A DNA stretch of 55,946 bases from Promethearchaeota archaeon (GTDB lineage Archaea; Asgardarchaeota; Lokiarchaeia; Sigyniarchaeales; SOKP01), in contig JAEOTZ010000045.1 of NCBI GenBank assembly GCA_016839585.1, forward strand, positions 1 to 55,946. The letters run 5' to 3'. Both the position numbers and the translations under genes were made by a program. Of the stretch, positions 32,419-41,948 are shown piece by piece. The notes beneath the pieces are model-generated. The model searched no databases and had not been told where the DNA came from. It saw nothing but the letters and a program-made list of their open reading frames with translations. Each line of letters begins with the position of its first letter. The first letter of the stretch is position 1.

Positions 32419-34692
32419 TTATAATTTAGGTTGAAAGACTTTTTTCTTTATCAAATTAAGGATTATTTCGGCCTCTTTTGCATCAAAATCCTTTCTTATT
32501 GATAAGAGACTAGTTACAGTAAAATAATCCTTGTTTTTCTTTCTCATAATCACTTTAGCGCGATTTACCATGGATTTTTCATCAGACTTAAGTTTTATAT
32601 CTAGTTTAATTATTTCTAATGGATATATCAACGCTGTTTGTAAATGTTGTTCAAGTAATTCACCAATATCTTTAAAAGGGATTAAATTTCCATTAAAACT
32701 TTCAATTATATCACCATATCTTTTATCAATATCATAAGATAACGCTTTGATAGATTCTAAGAAGTCCTGGGAAGGTTTTTCTTTCATAATAAGCAAAATT
32801 CTAAAACTCTTAAATTCTGACATTAAGATTTTTGAATCTTGATATTCCAATTTTATTGTCTGAGATTGTTCACCAGCTCCAGTTAATTCAATACCAAAAC
32901 TACGAATTGCTTCAAGAAATCCTGCAACTAATGAAGCATCAATGGATTTGCCAGCTAAAATTTGTTCGTACAAATTTAACCCAGACTTTTTATGTGTAAT
33001 AATAAAATAATCTAAATTTAATACATCCATATATTTATTAAATATGCTCTGTCTGTATGCCTCGTGTTTTCTCTTAGTATTTTTAACAAGTTTATATGTG
33101 GTAAAACTAGCAATTGACAAAAGAGCTATAGAAGACACTATTATAACAATTAGCATGGGATCTAATACAAAAGGGACAGTAATTTCAAATTCTTGGGTAA
33201 TAACTCCTGCATCTGTAGCGTTATTCCAGAAAATATAAGCCTTATAAGTTCCCTCATTGGGATTAGATGGAAGTTGATAAGTAAGTAAGAGATCCTCTGT
33301 TCCGATTGACTCTATAACATAAATTACATCTGATTGAGCTGGATAAGCTAATGAATTAATTAACCTAAAAGTAATATTTCCCGGAGGAATTGGAGAAAGA
33401 ATAGAAAATTGTATTTCTTGACCCGCGCTAAACTTTGTTTTTTGTACATTTAAAGGAAGTTGTATATTTGGAGAATTTGCTGTTATTTTCCAATCTGCAC
33501 CCTCTATTATTGTATTATTTGGAAGTAATATAAAATAATTTATTGGATCTTTTATGATATCTATTGTAATATTCTCCCATCCAAATCCTATATCTCTATA
33601 TATAGTTAAATTATACCAACTGTTTGGATATATAAATTTAATCGAATAATTAGAATAACATCTATCGAAATTTTGAGTCATTGTCCAAGTATTTTTCAAA
33701 TTCTCTTTAATTGATAATTCCCACACTGTATCAAGAATATTTTGAAGTTTGATATGATAACTTAAATTGAATAATAACTCAGGGACACGATTATTTACTA
33801 TTGGTATATTATATATTTCAGATAAAGGGGAAATATCTTTACTAATATTTAATTGACCAGTTCCAGGTTCTGTTCCATTTAAGATGGGATAATTAATACC
33901 ATCAATAATTGCACTCATATTAATTTCCTCCGGATCAAAAGATTCATTTACTCTTTGAATTAATTTATATAATAAAGGTTCTCCAGTAGCTTCTAAGTTC
34001 CATTTTGCGCCATCATGTTTTGATGTATTCAGATTATTAATAGAGCCACTATCATTAAAAAACCAATCATAAGCTGTTTTATCTATGGGAATATTCATTT
34101 CTGTTCCATTCATTACCAGATAATATTGGCCAATTGAAAGTGGTATTGGGTTTTCGAAGGTTTGGATATACCAATCAAAATTATTAGTCATATTTATTGG
34201 TACTGCTCCATAAATATTATCATCTGGTATGCCTTCTGCGCCATTATACCCGTGTATTTGTATGTAGGTCGGAATTGATGGAGCGCCACCGCTACGAACT
34301 CCATATATATATACTCCAAAAATTTCCGTCGGTACAGTAATATTAATTTGAACACCATATCCGGGATCACCTTTATAACCTACTGTTTTGCTATCCTCTC
34401 CCTCTTCTTCAATTGTTATAATTTCTTTTCCTAATTTTATATCAGTAAAATTCATTTCAATATTTGTTATATTCCATGAAGCAGATGGTAATGGAATATC
34501 TATTGAACTTATACTATTACTTGTATTTATGTTATCTGCAAATTCAAGCATCTGGAAATTTGAATTGATTTCAAGGGTTTCATCATTATACTGAGCATTA
34601 GCAAAATTAGCACTATATATTAAACTTAGTAATAAAAGTGTTATGAAAGTGAAGCCTATTATAAAATTTCTTGATTTATATGCCTTTTCCAA
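32419..34692 (-). CDS. Surface receptor-like protein with cytoplasmic longin-like domain (copy 2)
   Basis: 757 aa. It has a signal peptide (GFTFITLLLLSLIYSANFANA), an Asn-rich beta ectodomain with many N-x-S/T sequons, and a membrane-proximal Ig/macroglobulin-like domain (GTYKAYIFWNNATDAGVITQ). One TM helix follows at about 510-535. The cytoplasmic part (about 540-757) starts with a basic stretch, then has the longin-like pattern YFIITHKKSGLNLYEQILAG, LVAGFLEAIRSFGIEL, QTIKLEYQDSKILMSEF, RILLIMKEKPS. It ends in a winged-helix-like tail (DEKSMVNRAKVIMRK to NLIKKKVFQPKL). The ectodomain is close to copy 3 upstream; the cytoplasmic part is the most divergent of the tandem three. It is last in the leftward array. 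Confidence 0.77.
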   Translation of the reverse strand: MEKAYKSRNFIIGFTFITLLLLSLIYSANFANAQYNDETLEINSNFQMLEFADNINTSNSISSIDIPLPSASWNITNIEMNFTDIKLGKEIITIEEEGEDSKTVGYKGDPGYGVQINITVPTEIFGVYIYGVRSGGAPSIPTYIQIHGYNGAEGIPDDNIYGAVPINMTNNFDWYIQTFENPIPLSIGQYYLVMNGTEMNIPIDKTAYDWFFNDSGSINNLNTSKHDGAKWNLEATGEPLLYKLIQRVNESFDPEEINMSAIIDGINYPILNGTEPGTGQLNISKDISPLSEIYNIPIVNNRVPELLFNLSYHIKLQNILDTVWELSIKENLKNTWTMTQNFDRCYSNYSIKFIYPNSWYNLTIYRDIGFGWENITIDIIKDPINYFILLPNNTIIEGADWKITANSPNIQLPLNVQKTKFSAGQEIQFSILSPIPPGNITFRLINSLAYPAQSDVIYVIESIGTEDLLLTYQLPSNPNEGTYKAYIFWNNATDAGVITQEFEITVPFVLDPMLIVIIVSSIALLSIASFTTYKLVKNTKRKHEAYRQSIFNKYMDVLNLDYFIITHKKSGLNLYEQILAGKSIDASLVAGFLEAIRSFGIELTGAGEQSQTIKLEYQDSKILMSEFKSFRILLIMKEKPSQDFLESIKALSYDIDKRYGDIIESFNGNLIPFKDIGELLEQHLQTALIYPLEIIKLDIKLKSDEKSMVNRAKVIMRKKNKDYFTVTSLLSIRKDFDAKEAEIILNLIKKKVFQPKL

Positions 34693-34753
34693 ATATAAAA
34701 CCCTGAAGAATTAAAATTGAAATAAAATGTCTAACAATATAGTCTAAATTTGT

Positions 34754-34779
34754 CTATTTAAATTTTGATTTTATTACTT
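34754..34779 (-). promoter_or_regulatory. Shared promoter block of copy 2
   Basis: This 26-bp stretch is identical to 37179-37204, and each lies about 60 bases before its gene's ATG. On the complement it ends in TTTAAATAG, a TATA-like element that would place transcription start about 40 bases before the ATG. Confidence 0.6.
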
Positions 34780-34840
34780 CTAGGATTCATTAAAATAAGT
34801 TGTTTTTATTCAAAATCGAAGAATTGAGAGATTAATAAGG

Positions 34841-37120
34841 CTAAATTGCTACTTGAAAAATATTTTTCTCTATTAATTTAAGAATGATTTCAATATCTTT
34901 AGGGCTACAAGTTTTTTCGGGTATCAAATCTTTAAGATAAAAGAATTTAGTACCATTTTTATTCATAATTGATATCGCAGTATTTATAACAGACTTTTCA
35001 GAGGGGTAAATTCTAATTTTTTCTAATTTATCTATATTAACAAGTTTTAGAGGATATAAAATTGAAACATTTAGGTGCTTTATAAGTAAATCCTCAATAC
35101 CCTTAAATTGCCGAACATCTCCATTAAATTGATCAATCATATTCCCGTAATTCTTATAAGTATCATAAGCTAGATCTTCAAGGGAATAGAGCAAGTATTT
35201 TGATGGACTTTCTTTCATTATTAAGATTAATCTAATATTTATGAATTCACTCACTAGTACAATTGAATCTTTATATTCTAATTTTATAGTTTGAGATTGA
35301 TTTTCAACTTTCATTAGTTCAATTCCAAATGAAGAAATGGCTTGCAAAAATCCAGAAATCAATGTACCATTTAATTCTTTAATAGCAAATTTTTGTTCAT
35401 AAATGCTTAATCCAGAATTCTTATTTGTCACAATAAGATAATCAAGGTTCATAATGTCCATACATTTACTAAAGATTTTCTGCTCTTCCTCAATTTTTCT
35501 GGTTCGAATCTTTTTAATTGTTCTGTATGATATAATACTAAATGCTGATAATCCTAGTGCAAGTAGGACAATTCCAAAAATAGTTAGTGGATCTAAGGTG
35601 AATGGGACTGATTGAACTATTATTTGGAATTTTTGAGTAATTACACCTGCATCCGTAGCATTATTCCAAAAAACATAAGCCTTATAATTTCCCTCATGGG
35701 GATTAGATGGAAGTGTATAATTTAGTTTAAGATCCTCTGTTTCGATTGAATCTATTACATAAGTTTCATCTGGCTGAGCTGGATACCCAAAAGTATTAAT
35801 TAACCTAAAAGTAATATTTCCTGGAGGAATTGGAGGCAGAACAGAAAATTGTATTTCTTGACCCGGGTTAAACTTTTCTTTTTGTACATCGTAAGGAAGT
35901 TGAATATTTGGAGAATTTGCTGTGATTTCCCAATCTATATCCTCTATTATTGTATTATTTGGAAGAAATATAAAATGATTTATTGGATCTTTTATAATAT
36001 CACTTGTAATATTTTCCCATCCAATTCCACTGTTTCTATATATAGTTATATTATACCAACTGTTTGGATAAATAAATTTAATAGAATAATTACAATAATA
36101 CCGTGAAATTTCAGGATTTAAAGTCCAAAGATTGGCAGGATTCTCTTGAATGAATACAAAACCTTCGGTATTTAAGAAATTTTGTAATTTAATATGAAAA
36201 CTTAGATCAAATAATAATTCAATTGATCGATTATTATAGATTGGTATATTAAAAACATCACTATTGGGAGAGATATTTTTATTCACAATAATACTTCCAT
36301 TTCCACTAATTGAAAATAACGATCTATCAATATCTAATGTCATATTTATTTCTTCAGGATTAAATGATCTATCTACTCTTTGGAATAGTTTATATAGAAG
36401 AGGTTTACCTACATCTTCTTCAGACCATACCCCGCCATCATAAAATGCTGTATGTAAATTGGTGTTTATAGATCCACTACCGTTAAATAACCAATTGTAA
36501 TCTGATTTGTCAGTAGGAAAAGTTAATTCTGATCCGTTAATTACTAAATAATAGTTTCCTGGAGAGAGTGGGACTTCATATTCAAAAATTTGTTGATGCC
36601 ATCCTGGAGTAGAAATATTTATTACGGTATTTCCTAGAATATTTTCATCTGGAGAATTGGTTGAAATATTATATCCTTGTATTTGAACATATACTGGTTG
36701 ACGTGGAGTCCCAGTTATATAGCCATAGATATAAACACCAAATAGTATAGTAGGCTCAATAATATTGATTTCAACACCATATCCTAATTTACCCCTTGAA
36801 TCTATTCTATGAATATTTTGACCGCTTTCTTCAACTGTTTTTATTTCTTTACCTAATTTTACATCTGTAAAATTCATTTCAATATTTGTTATATTCCATG
36901 AAACAGATGGTAATGAAATATCTATTGAACTTATTCCATTACTCGTATTTATGTTATCTGCAAATTCAAGCATCGGGAAATTTGAATGGGTTTCAAGGAT
37001 TTCATCATTATTCTGAGCATTAGCAAAATTAGTACTATATATTAAACTTAGTAATAAAAGTGTCATAAAAGTGATTCCTATTATAAAATTTCCTGATTTA
37101 TATACCTTTTTCAAATACAA
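34841..37120 (-). CDS. Surface receptor-like protein with cytoplasmic longin-like domain (copy 3, mosaic)
   Basis: 759 aa, same architecture as its neighbours. Signal peptide and ectodomain track copy 2 (shared YPNSWYN.TIYR, DPIN.FI.LPNNTIIE, TANSPNIQLP and GPIPPGNITFRLIN-like stretches). From SVPFTLDPLTIFGIVLL onward, through the TM helix and whole cytoplasmic part, it is almost identical to copy 4 instead (MDIMNLDYLIVTNK.SGLS.YEQKF, ELMKVENQSQTIKLEYKDSI, LILIMKESPSKYLLYSLEDL). The tail SEKSVINTAISIMNKNG to EIILKLIEKNIFQ is winged-helix-like. The switch of relatedness at residue about 507 points to recombination between paralogues. Confidence 0.77.
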   Translation of the reverse strand: MYLKKVYKSGNFIIGITFMTLLLLSLIYSTNFANAQNNDEILETHSNFPMLEFADNINTSNGISSIDISLPSVSWNITNIEMNFTDVKLGKEIKTVEESGQNIHRIDSRGKLGYGVEINIIEPTILFGVYIYGYITGTPRQPVYVQIQGYNISTNSPDENILGNTVINISTPGWHQQIFEYEVPLSPGNYYLVINGSELTFPTDKSDYNWLFNGSGSINTNLHTAFYDGGVWSEEDVGKPLLYKLFQRVDRSFNPEEINMTLDIDRSLFSISGNGSIIVNKNISPNSDVFNIPIYNNRSIELLFDLSFHIKLQNFLNTEGFVFIQENPANLWTLNPEISRYYCNYSIKFIYPNSWYNITIYRNSGIGWENITSDIIKDPINHFIFLPNNTIIEDIDWEITANSPNIQLPYDVQKEKFNPGQEIQFSVLPPIPPGNITFRLINTFGYPAQPDETYVIDSIETEDLKLNYTLPSNPHEGNYKAYVFWNNATDAGVITQKFQIIVQSVPFTLDPLTIFGIVLLALGLSAFSIISYRTIKKIRTRKIEEEQKIFSKCMDIMNLDYLIVTNKNSGLSIYEQKFAIKELNGTLISGFLQAISSFGIELMKVENQSQTIKLEYKDSIVLVSEFINIRLILIMKESPSKYLLYSLEDLAYDTYKNYGNMIDQFNGDVRQFKGIEDLLIKHLNVSILYPLKLVNIDKLEKIRIYPSEKSVINTAISIMNKNGTKFFYLKDLIPEKTCSPKDIEIILKLIEKNIFQVAI

Positions 37121-37178
37121 ATCCCTGAAGATTTAAAATTATACAAAAATGTTACCAAAAAATATAATCTCAATTAAA

Positions 37179-37204
37179 CTATTTAAATTTTGATTTTATT
37201 ACTT
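37179..37204 (-). promoter_or_regulatory. Shared promoter block of copy 3
   Basis: Identical over 26 bp to the block before copy 2. The TATA-like TTTAAATAG on the complement sits 60 bases before the ATG at 37120. Short runs in the leader (CCCTGAAG on the + strand) are also shared. Confidence 0.6.
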
Positions 37205-37264
37205 ATACAATTCATAAATAATAATTAATAAGTATTCAAAATTAAAGAATTGGAGATTTTAAAA

Positions 37265-39544
37265 TTAAACAGCAGCTTGAAAAATATTTTTCTCTATTAA
37301 TTTAAGAATAAGTTCAATATCTTTAGGGCTGCAAGTTTTTTCAATTATTAAATCTTTAATATAAAAAAAATCAGTAGTATCTTTATTCATAATTGATATT
37401 GCATCATTAATAAAAGACTTCTCAGTAGGGCTAACTCTAATATTCTCTAATTTATCTATATCAACAAGTCTTAGAGGATATACAATTGCAATATTTAGGT
37501 GCTTTATTAGTAAATTCTCTATACCTTTAAATTTTCTAACATCTCCATCAAACTGATCAATTAAATTCCCATAATTCTTATAGATATCATAAGCTAAATC
37601 TTCAAGTGAATAGAGTAAGTATTTTGATGGACTTTCTTTCATTATTAAAATTAATCTAACATTTACAAATTCACTCATTAATACAATTGAATCCTTATAT
37701 TCTAATTTTATAGTTTGAGATTGATTTTCAACTTTCATTAGTTCAATTCCAAAAGAAGAAAGGGCTTGCAAAAATCCAGAAATCAATGTACCATTTAATT
37801 GTTTACTTGTAAATTTTTGTTCATAAACACTTAATCCAGATATCTTATTTGTTACAATAAGATAATCAAGGTTCATAATATCCATACATTTACTGAAGAT
37901 TTTCTGCTTTTCCTCAATTTTTCTGGTTCGAACCTTTTTAATTGTTCTGTATGATATAATACTAAATGCTGCAAATACTACTACAAGTAGGACAATTCCA
38001 AAAATAGTTAATGGATCTAAGGTGAATGGGACTGATGGAACTATTATTTGGAATTCTTGAGATTGAACTCCTGCATCTGTTTCATCATTCCAATAAATCT
38101 CTATAGTGTATTCTCCTTCACGGAAACTTGATGGTATTACAAATGAAAATAAAATTTCGTCTGAAGTCACTTCTCTATTTAATTCAATAATCTCGATAAA
38201 ATTTCCTGGTTTTATTAAAATAAATGTAAGATTGCCTTGTATTATTGGAACTTCAACTGAAAATTGTAGGTCTTGTTCTGGTTTATATTCAGAAAATAAT
38301 CCTTTTATCTCGAAATCAATATTCGGTGAATTTGCTGTGATTTTCCAGTCTGCACCCTCTATAATTATGTCGTTTGGAAGAAGTATAAAATGATTTAATG
38401 AGTCTATTATAATATATGATGTAATATTTTCCCAATCAGTTCCAATATCTCTATATATAGTTAAATTTTGCCAACTTCCAGAGTATTCATATTTAACTGA
38501 ATAATTAGATGAGAACCTAGAAAATTCCGGATAAATATTCCATTCATTATTAGAATCTGTAATTAATACAGATCCTTCTGAAAGAAAGGAGTTTCTTAAA
38601 TTAATGCTATAATTAACGTTAAAGGCTAAATCAGATATTAAATTATTTTTAATTGGAATAGAGATAACGTCAGTATTCAGAGAATAATTAAGATTTAAAT
38701 TTAGGTATCCTATTCCAGAACTACTGCCATTTAAAATAGGATAATAACTCTCATCTAGTTCAGCAGACATATTAATTTCTTCTGGAAAAACTTCTTTTGT
38801 AATTCTTTGATCTAGTTTATAGAGAAGCGTTTCATTAGTTATACCATTTACCCAATCCGCTTCATATCCCCATGAAAATAGATTTGGGTTATTTGGATTT
38901 TCATCATTCATTTCCCAATAATACCTTGCACTATCAGAGGGACCCATTTCTGAACCATTCATAATTAAGTAGTAATATCCTTTCGTAAGATGTACAGTAG
39001 AATTAAAAGTTTGGGAGTACCATTTTGTTTCACTTGACATATTTAATGCAACAGATCTATAAACAGTTTCATTTGGTTTGTTTGTAGGATTATCATAACC
39101 ATTTATTTGAACAGTTATAATAGTTGTTGTGGCTGGTCTAGATTCATATCCATAAATTTGGACTCCAAAAACATCAGTAGGTTCTGTAATATTAATTTGT
39201 ACGGCATATGCTTTATCTCCTTTATCTAATTCTCTCGAATGACCAATTATATTACTTTCTACTTCTTTTATCTCCCGCTTAAATTCAATATTCGTAAAAT
39301 TTAATTCAATATCTGTTAAATCCCATTTAGATGAGTTTAACGGAATCTCTATTAAACTAACATTATTAATATTTTCTTCAAGATTTGCATATTCAGTCAT
39401 TTCAAAATTAAGATTAATCGGAGGAGATTCGCCATTAATTTGAGCAGTGGTAAAATTTATAAAATTATTTAAAATAAAGAGAAAACAAAATAAAACTAAT
39501 AAGATCCAGATAAAATTCTTCGCTTTTGAAGTAACCTTTGTCAT
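37265..39544 (-). CDS. Surface receptor-like protein with cytoplasmic longin-like domain (copy 4)
   Basis: 759 aa. It has a signal peptide (FIWILLVLFCFLFILNNFI), an ectodomain with a jelly-roll-like first part (DVFGVQIYGYES, HLTKGYYYLIMNGSEMG) and a membrane-proximal domain (GEYTIEIYWNDETDAGVQSQ). The TM helix is within LTIFGIVLLVVVFAAFSIISY. The cytoplasmic longin-like domain runs YLIVTNKISGLSVYEQKFTS, TLISGFLQALSSFGIEL, SIVLMSEFVNVRLILIM. The winged-helix-like tail ends EKNIFQAAV. It is the first gene of the leftward tandem. Its promoter differs from those of copies 2 and 3 (a TATATATA-like run near 39618). Confidence 0.77.
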   Translation of the reverse strand: MTKVTSKAKNFIWILLVLFCFLFILNNFINFTTAQINGESPPINLNFEMTEYANLEENINNVSLIEIPLNSSKWDLTDIELNFTNIEFKREIKEVESNIIGHSRELDKGDKAYAVQINITEPTDVFGVQIYGYESRPATTTIITVQINGYDNPTNKPNETVYRSVALNMSSETKWYSQTFNSTVHLTKGYYYLIMNGSEMGPSDSARYYWEMNDENPNNPNLFSWGYEADWVNGITNETLLYKLDQRITKEVFPEEINMSAELDESYYPILNGSSSGIGYLNLNLNYSLNTDVISIPIKNNLISDLAFNVNYSINLRNSFLSEGSVLITDSNNEWNIYPEFSRFSSNYSVKYEYSGSWQNLTIYRDIGTDWENITSYIIIDSLNHFILLPNDIIIEGADWKITANSPNIDFEIKGLFSEYKPEQDLQFSVEVPIIQGNLTFILIKPGNFIEIIELNREVTSDEILFSFVIPSSFREGEYTIEIYWNDETDAGVQSQEFQIIVPSVPFTLDPLTIFGIVLLVVVFAAFSIISYRTIKKVRTRKIEEKQKIFSKCMDIMNLDYLIVTNKISGLSVYEQKFTSKQLNGTLISGFLQALSSFGIELMKVENQSQTIKLEYKDSIVLMSEFVNVRLILIMKESPSKYLLYSLEDLAYDIYKNYGNLIDQFDGDVRKFKGIENLLIKHLNIAIVYPLRLVDIDKLENIRVSPTEKSFINDAISIMNKDTTDFFYIKDLIIEKTCSPKDIELILKLIEKNIFQAAV

Positions 39545-39720
39545 AAATAAAATTGATCAATAAATATATATTCTAATAGTGAAGATCCTTGATTAAGTCT
39601 TAATAGAGAATCCCTATATATAAAAAAAGTCATAATATTTTATAAATTTAAGTTAGATTAATTCACTTTTTTCAGATGACTTTTTAGAATATCAAAATTA
39701 TAAATTCTCAATCTTCCTTT

Positions 39721-41244
39721 TTATGTAGCTGCTATTCTTTTTGGAATTTTTGTTTGAGCTTTAATAGCTTCATGAAGTAATTTATTCACTAACTTAAATC
39801 TCTCATTTTTAAAGTCTTGTTTAAACCATAAATTATCTAATTCATTAGGATCATTTTTACGATCATACATGTCCCCATAATCACTCATTCCTTCATAAAT
39901 TGTTAATTTATAATTTTCGGCTATTAAATGTCTTAAACGCGCTTCAAGCGGTCCAATTTCTTCGTCATTTTCTATAAATATACAGTCTCTGACTTTTGTA
40001 TTTGGATTTCCTAAGATTGAAGTTATGTCAAAACCCTGCATATCTGGAGGATGGTGTCGTTCAGGAATATTTAAGGTATTTAAAATAGTCTTAGGATAAT
40101 CAATTGAACTTACTAATGAATTAGATACAGCTGGCTTTGTTAACCCTGGTACTTTCCATATCAATGGAAGTTGCAGTACTCCATTGAATGGACAAGGTCC
40201 CTTAAATAATAAACCATGATCCCCCATTAAATCTCCATGATCGCTCATGAAAACAACAATTGTGTTATCTGAGTAACCTAGTTTGTCCAGTGCGGCTAAT
40301 ATTTGTCCTATACTATAATCAACATATGAAACTGCTGCATATGTTAATGCCGTAATTTTACGAACTTCTTTCTCTGATGATTCACGGAGAAAAGCTTTTT
40401 TAAATGGGGGATTCTTTAAGTGTGGTCCTAAGAACTTATGATTATATAAATTTCTAATATCAGCAAAACTTGGAGGAAGTTTAACTTTATCAGGTTTGTA
40501 CATATCTTGATATTGTCTAGGGGGATATAAAGGGTAATGTGGGTCTGGAAAAGAGCAATGTAAATAAAAGGGTTTATTTCCATAGTCTCCATTAGCATAT
40601 CTTTCTATAAATGCAATAGTTCGTTCTTTCACATATGTAGTATTGTATAATTCTTCAGGAATATCATCACAAAATAAACTAAATAGGTTATCGTAGTTTT
40701 GAACTCTCTGTTTCATTCTATTCGCTTGTTCAGGTGATTTTTCTTCTAACCACTGAAGATAATGGCCTGAACAGACCGAACCATTTCCAGAAACTACTTC
40801 CGCTTCTTGATATCCATAATAAGGAAGGGGAAAATTTTCTCTAACAGGATAACTTTTATCTCTCTTAATAGTCCAATCAGTTATGCTTTCTGCTGATCTA
40901 CTCTTATGACGAAATGGTCCAAGCCAATATTGATGGTGTATTTTACCAATAGCTGCTGTATACCACCCCCTTTTGTTTAATGTTTGAATAATTGTTGGAA
41001 TGTTTTGTCGTAAGTTTATACCATTACTTCTTACACCATGTACATTAGGATAAACGCCTGTGGCTAATGTAGCTCTATTAGGCATACATATTGGATTAGT
41101 ACAGAAATGGTTTGTAAACCTTATTCCCTCCTTTGCCAATCTATCAAGATTCGGTGTCTTTATAATCGGATTTCCAGCACAGCCTAAATGGTCTGCTCTT
41201 TGAGCATCAGTAATTAGAAATAATACATTTAATTTTTCATTCAT
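39721..41244 (-). CDS. Sulfatase (alkaline phosphatase superfamily)
   Basis: 507 aa, no signal peptide. The N-terminus LFLITDAQRADHLGC supplies metal ligands, and NPICMPNRATLATG has the C-x-P-x-R signature in which Cys53 is converted to formylglycine. VVFMSDHGDLMGDHG gives further metal ligands, and KGPCPFNGVLQLPLIW follows. Length and the C-terminal YDRKNDPNELDNLW block are those of type I sulfatases such as arylsulfatase A/iduronate sulfatase relatives. The enzyme needs a maturase (FGE or the radical-SAM anSME), not seen here. It is probably cytoplasmic. It starts five bases after the FMN reductase gene, so they form an operon. Confidence 0.88.
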   Translation of the reverse strand: MNEKLNVLFLITDAQRADHLGCAGNPIIKTPNLDRLAKEGIRFTNHFCTNPICMPNRATLATGVYPNVHGVRSNGINLRQNIPTIIQTLNKRGWYTAAIGKIHHQYWLGPFRHKSRSAESITDWTIKRDKSYPVRENFPLPYYGYQEAEVVSGNGSVCSGHYLQWLEEKSPEQANRMKQRVQNYDNLFSLFCDDIPEELYNTTYVKERTIAFIERYANGDYGNKPFYLHCSFPDPHYPLYPPRQYQDMYKPDKVKLPPSFADIRNLYNHKFLGPHLKNPPFKKAFLRESSEKEVRKITALTYAAVSYVDYSIGQILAALDKLGYSDNTIVVFMSDHGDLMGDHGLLFKGPCPFNGVLQLPLIWKVPGLTKPAVSNSLVSSIDYPKTILNTLNIPERHHPPDMQGFDITSILGNPNTKVRDCIFIENDEEIGPLEARLRHLIAENYKLTIYEGMSDYGDMYDRKNDPNELDNLWFKQDFKNERFKLVNKLLHEAIKAQTKIPKRIAAT

Positions 41245-41249
41245 TATCT

Positions 41250-41819
41250 TTACTCTGATTTAATTTTTTTAAGCACAAAAGCAATATTTCTACCTAATCT
41301 CTCAAATGTTCGTATACCCTCCTCGTCATTCAATACTTCTCCCGGTTCCCTCCCAATTCCAAGGTTCCAATAACTCGAACCTACAACTATCATCTGTTTT
41401 ATTAGAAAAAAATAATTGATACTAGAGAATACATGAACGGCTCCAGCCCTTCTAACAGCTACAACCGCAGCGCCTACTTTATGTTTTAAATGTTTTCCCG
41501 TTGCATATCCAGCTCTTTCTATTAATGCTTTTGTACTTGCAGTTAAATTTGAGAAATAAGTTGGTGATCCGATGATAATACCATCAGCTTCCAGCATCTT
41601 TTTAATATATTCATTCATTTTATCGCCTGGTAAAACACACTTTTGATCATCATTATCTATACATTGTAAACAAGCTGTACATCCTTGTAGTTTTTCCATT
41701 CCAATCCACACCAAATCGCACTTTATTCCTTCAGATTTTAATTCTTTCATAACAGTATTCAAACAATGGTAAGTATTTCCCTCTTTACGAGGACTTCCAT
41801 TAAAAAGGACAACTTTCAC
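41250..41819 (-). CDS. NADPH-dependent FMN reductase/iron-sulfur flavoprotein-like
   Basis: 189 aa from the GTG at 41819, which sits nine bases after an AAAGG Shine-Dalgarno. A GTG at 41828 would overlap that SD. The FMN loop is FNGSPRKEGNTYHCLN, followed by CTACLQCIDNDDQKCVLPGD (four cysteines, as in iron-sulfur flavoproteins) and ADGIIIGSPTYFSNLTAS. The cysteine spacing suggests a 4Fe-4S cluster next to FMN. It would pass electrons one or two at a time in an anaerobic cell. First gene of the two-gene operon with the sulfatase. Confidence 0.86.
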   Translation of the reverse strand: MKVVLFNGSPRKEGNTYHCLNTVMKELKSEGIKCDLVWIGMEKLQGCTACLQCIDNDDQKCVLPGDKMNEYIKKMLEADGIIIGSPTYFSNLTASTKALIERAGYATGKHLKHKVGAAVVAVRRAGAVHVFSSINYFFLIKQMIVVGSSYWNLGIGREPGEVLNDEEGIRTFERLGRNIAFVLKKIKSE

Positions 41820-41914
41820 TTTTAGCACCCTTTAAAAAAAATATAATTTGTAAATTATTTTTCAATAATTATTATAATGCTATTAATTTTTTTGAAAAAT
41901 CAATTATCACATTC

Positions 41915-41930
41915 AAAAAAAGGAAAAAAA
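41915..41930 (-). terminator. T-rich terminator of the seven-helix protein gene
   Basis: On the complement two T7 runs separated by CC lie 19-34 bases after the stop of the leftward gene. Confidence 0.4.
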
Positions 41931-41948
41931 GGATTTATTTATCAAAAC

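Noticed and set aside
32419-39544. The receptor array as an assembly duplication artefact
   Set aside because: The three copies differ throughout, including spacers and first halves, so they are real paralogues; only the mosaic junction deserves a long-read check.
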